This document shows positions 63,303 to 64,000 of a DNA stretch of 64,000 nucleotides, piece after piece. Under the pieces are notes generated by a model. That model made no database searches and was not told the DNA's origin. It was given only the letters and a program-made list of their open reading frames with translations. Positions within the stretch are counted from its first letter, which is position 1, and every line of letters begins with the position of its first letter. The position numbers and the translations under genes are program-made. This DNA comes from Mesorhizobium loti (GTDB taxonomy: Bacteria > Pseudomonadota > Alphaproteobacteria > Rhizobiales > Rhizobiaceae). The DNA is taken from contig CP050293.1 in the NCBI GenBank assembly GCA_014189435.1, forward strand, positions 3,167,001-3,231,000, given 5' to 3'.

Positions 63303-64000
63303 ATGCGGTATCTTTTGCGCGTACCCCTTGTTCTGGCTGGAGTTCTCTTAGCCGCCAATGGCCCGGCCAGGGCGGCCTCCATCGACGACCTCTACAGCTC
63401 CCAGACCATCGTCAACGGCAAGTACGAGAAAAACCGCCAGGCCGGCTTCAAGCGCTGCCTCGACGCGGTTCTGGTCCGGGTTTCCGGCGATCAGCGCCTG
63501 CCGGCGAAACCGGAGATGGCGGCACTGCGCGACAAGGCCGGCAGCTTCGTTGCCAGCTTTAGCTACCGCGACCGCATGGAAGGCATTCCCAACCATGACG
63601 ATCAGGGCACGTACGATCGGCCTCACAACCTCTACTGCCAGTACAAGCCTGCTGACATCGACCTGGTGCTGGCTTCGCTCGGCAGCAGGCCGTGGCTGAC
63701 CGAGCGGCCACGGCTGGCGGTGTTTTTGGCGACCGAGCGCGGTACCCAGAATTTCGCGCTCGATGCCGACGACGAGCGCGGCGTGTTGATGCGCGAATCG
63801 TTCAGCAATGCCGCAGCACCGCTGGCGATGCGGGTGGCTTTTCCCACGGCAGCGCTGCTGTCGCAGGCTGGATTGGCCGATCAGGCGCTTCGCAACGCCG
63901 AGATGACGAAGCTGGATACCATCGCGACGAAGGCCGGTGCCGACCAGGCACTTTCCGGCAGCGTCGTGTGGAGCGACAAGGAGTTGGGGTGGATCGCCGA
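63303..64000 (+). CDS. DUF2066 domain protein, 3' end missing
   Basis: The visible 232 residues begin with a signal peptide (MRYLLRVPLVLAGVLLAANG, cleavage near ARAAS) and continue as a DUF2066 protein: SIDDLYSSQTIVNGKYEKNR with VRVSGDQRLPAKPE. The gene runs off the window. Family members are periplasmic and of unknown function in rhizobia. The ATG at 63303 is the only sensible start. Confidence 0.85.
   Translation, partial: MRYLLRVPLVLAGVLLAANGPARAASIDDLYSSQTIVNGKYEKNRQAGFKRCLDAVLVRVSGDQRLPAKPEMAALRDKAGSFVASFSYRDRMEGIPNHDDQGTYDRPHNLYCQYKPADIDLVLASLGSRPWLTERPRLAVFLATERGTQNFALDADDERGVLMRESFSNAAAPLAMRVAFPTAALLSQAGLADQALRNAEMTKLDTIATKAGADQALSGSVVWSDKELGWIA

Overview
The window reads as chromosomal DNA of a GC-rich alphaproteobacterium of the order Hyphomicrobiales, most likely Mesorhizobium or a close relative. 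The reasons are the conserved blocks plsX-fabH-ihfA-merR, DUF177/CBP3/bamE, the nrdR-ribD-ribE-ribH-nusB run, the speB-argC pair, the ldtR/L,D-transpeptidase neighbourhood, and several families of intergenic palindromes of the kind common in rhizobia. This assignment is inferred from gene content, not from a database comparison. About 67 protein genes, one tRNA-Pro(GGG), one complete IS66-family element and at least six palindromic repeat units can be supported. Both ends cut genes: an aldo/keto reductase on the left and a DUF2066 protein on the right.

Layout. 1-10.6 kb: housekeeping and envelope genes (aldo/keto reductase, secreted phosphodiesterase, acyltransferase-3, agmatinase, argC, a small-molecule kinase, heme A synthase, polysaccharide deacetylase, CelD-like acetyltransferase). 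10.6-17.6 kb: a GntR regulator divergent from a PotABCD-type ABC importer, followed by an Asp/Glu/hydantoin racemase and a GNAT acetyltransferase, with a perfect 15-bp palindrome in the divergent promoter. 17.6-24.9 kb: exopolysaccharide export and assembly genes (Wzz-type co-polymerase with a degenerate kinase domain, Wza-like lipoprotein, GT4, WcaJ-like transferase, Wzy-like polymerase). 24.9-31 kb: an accessory stretch holding a Tat-exported beta-carbonic anhydrase between two copies of the wzy 3' end, tRNA-Pro, a MerR-DUF433/DUF5615 toxin-antitoxin pair, YbaK, a small HTH protein and an IS66 element with an exact 8-bp target duplication. 31-33.3 kb: small envelope or stress genes, including a histidine-rich secreted peptide, then a MerR regulator.

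33.3-42.8 kb: ihfA, fabH, plsX, DUF177, CBP3 chaperone, bamE, a cupin/GT2 pair bounded by two look-alike terminators, the K+-independent proton pyrophosphatase hppA, and another glycosyltransferase. 43-47 kb: a complete yehZYXW-type osmoprotectant importer. 47.2-52.5 kb: FMN reductase, MFS transporter and the riboflavin/nrdR operon with a small antitoxin-like remnant inside it. 52.5-64 kb: GlpM, a secreted protein, glyA with an apparent frameshift near its start, a Na+/H+ antiporter, L,D-transpeptidase, LdtR, a HIBYL-CoA hydrolase-like gene, an NAD(P)-binding protein, an AT-richer lipoprotein gene and the partial DUF2066 gene.

Most of the window is ordinary core genome. The points most worth checking are the flanking duplication around the carbonic anhydrase, the HTH-DUF433/DUF5615 module beside tRNA-Pro, the kinase-dead-looking Wzz protein, the glyA frameshift, and the histidine-rich peptide. 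I did not find a clearly new multi-gene system.
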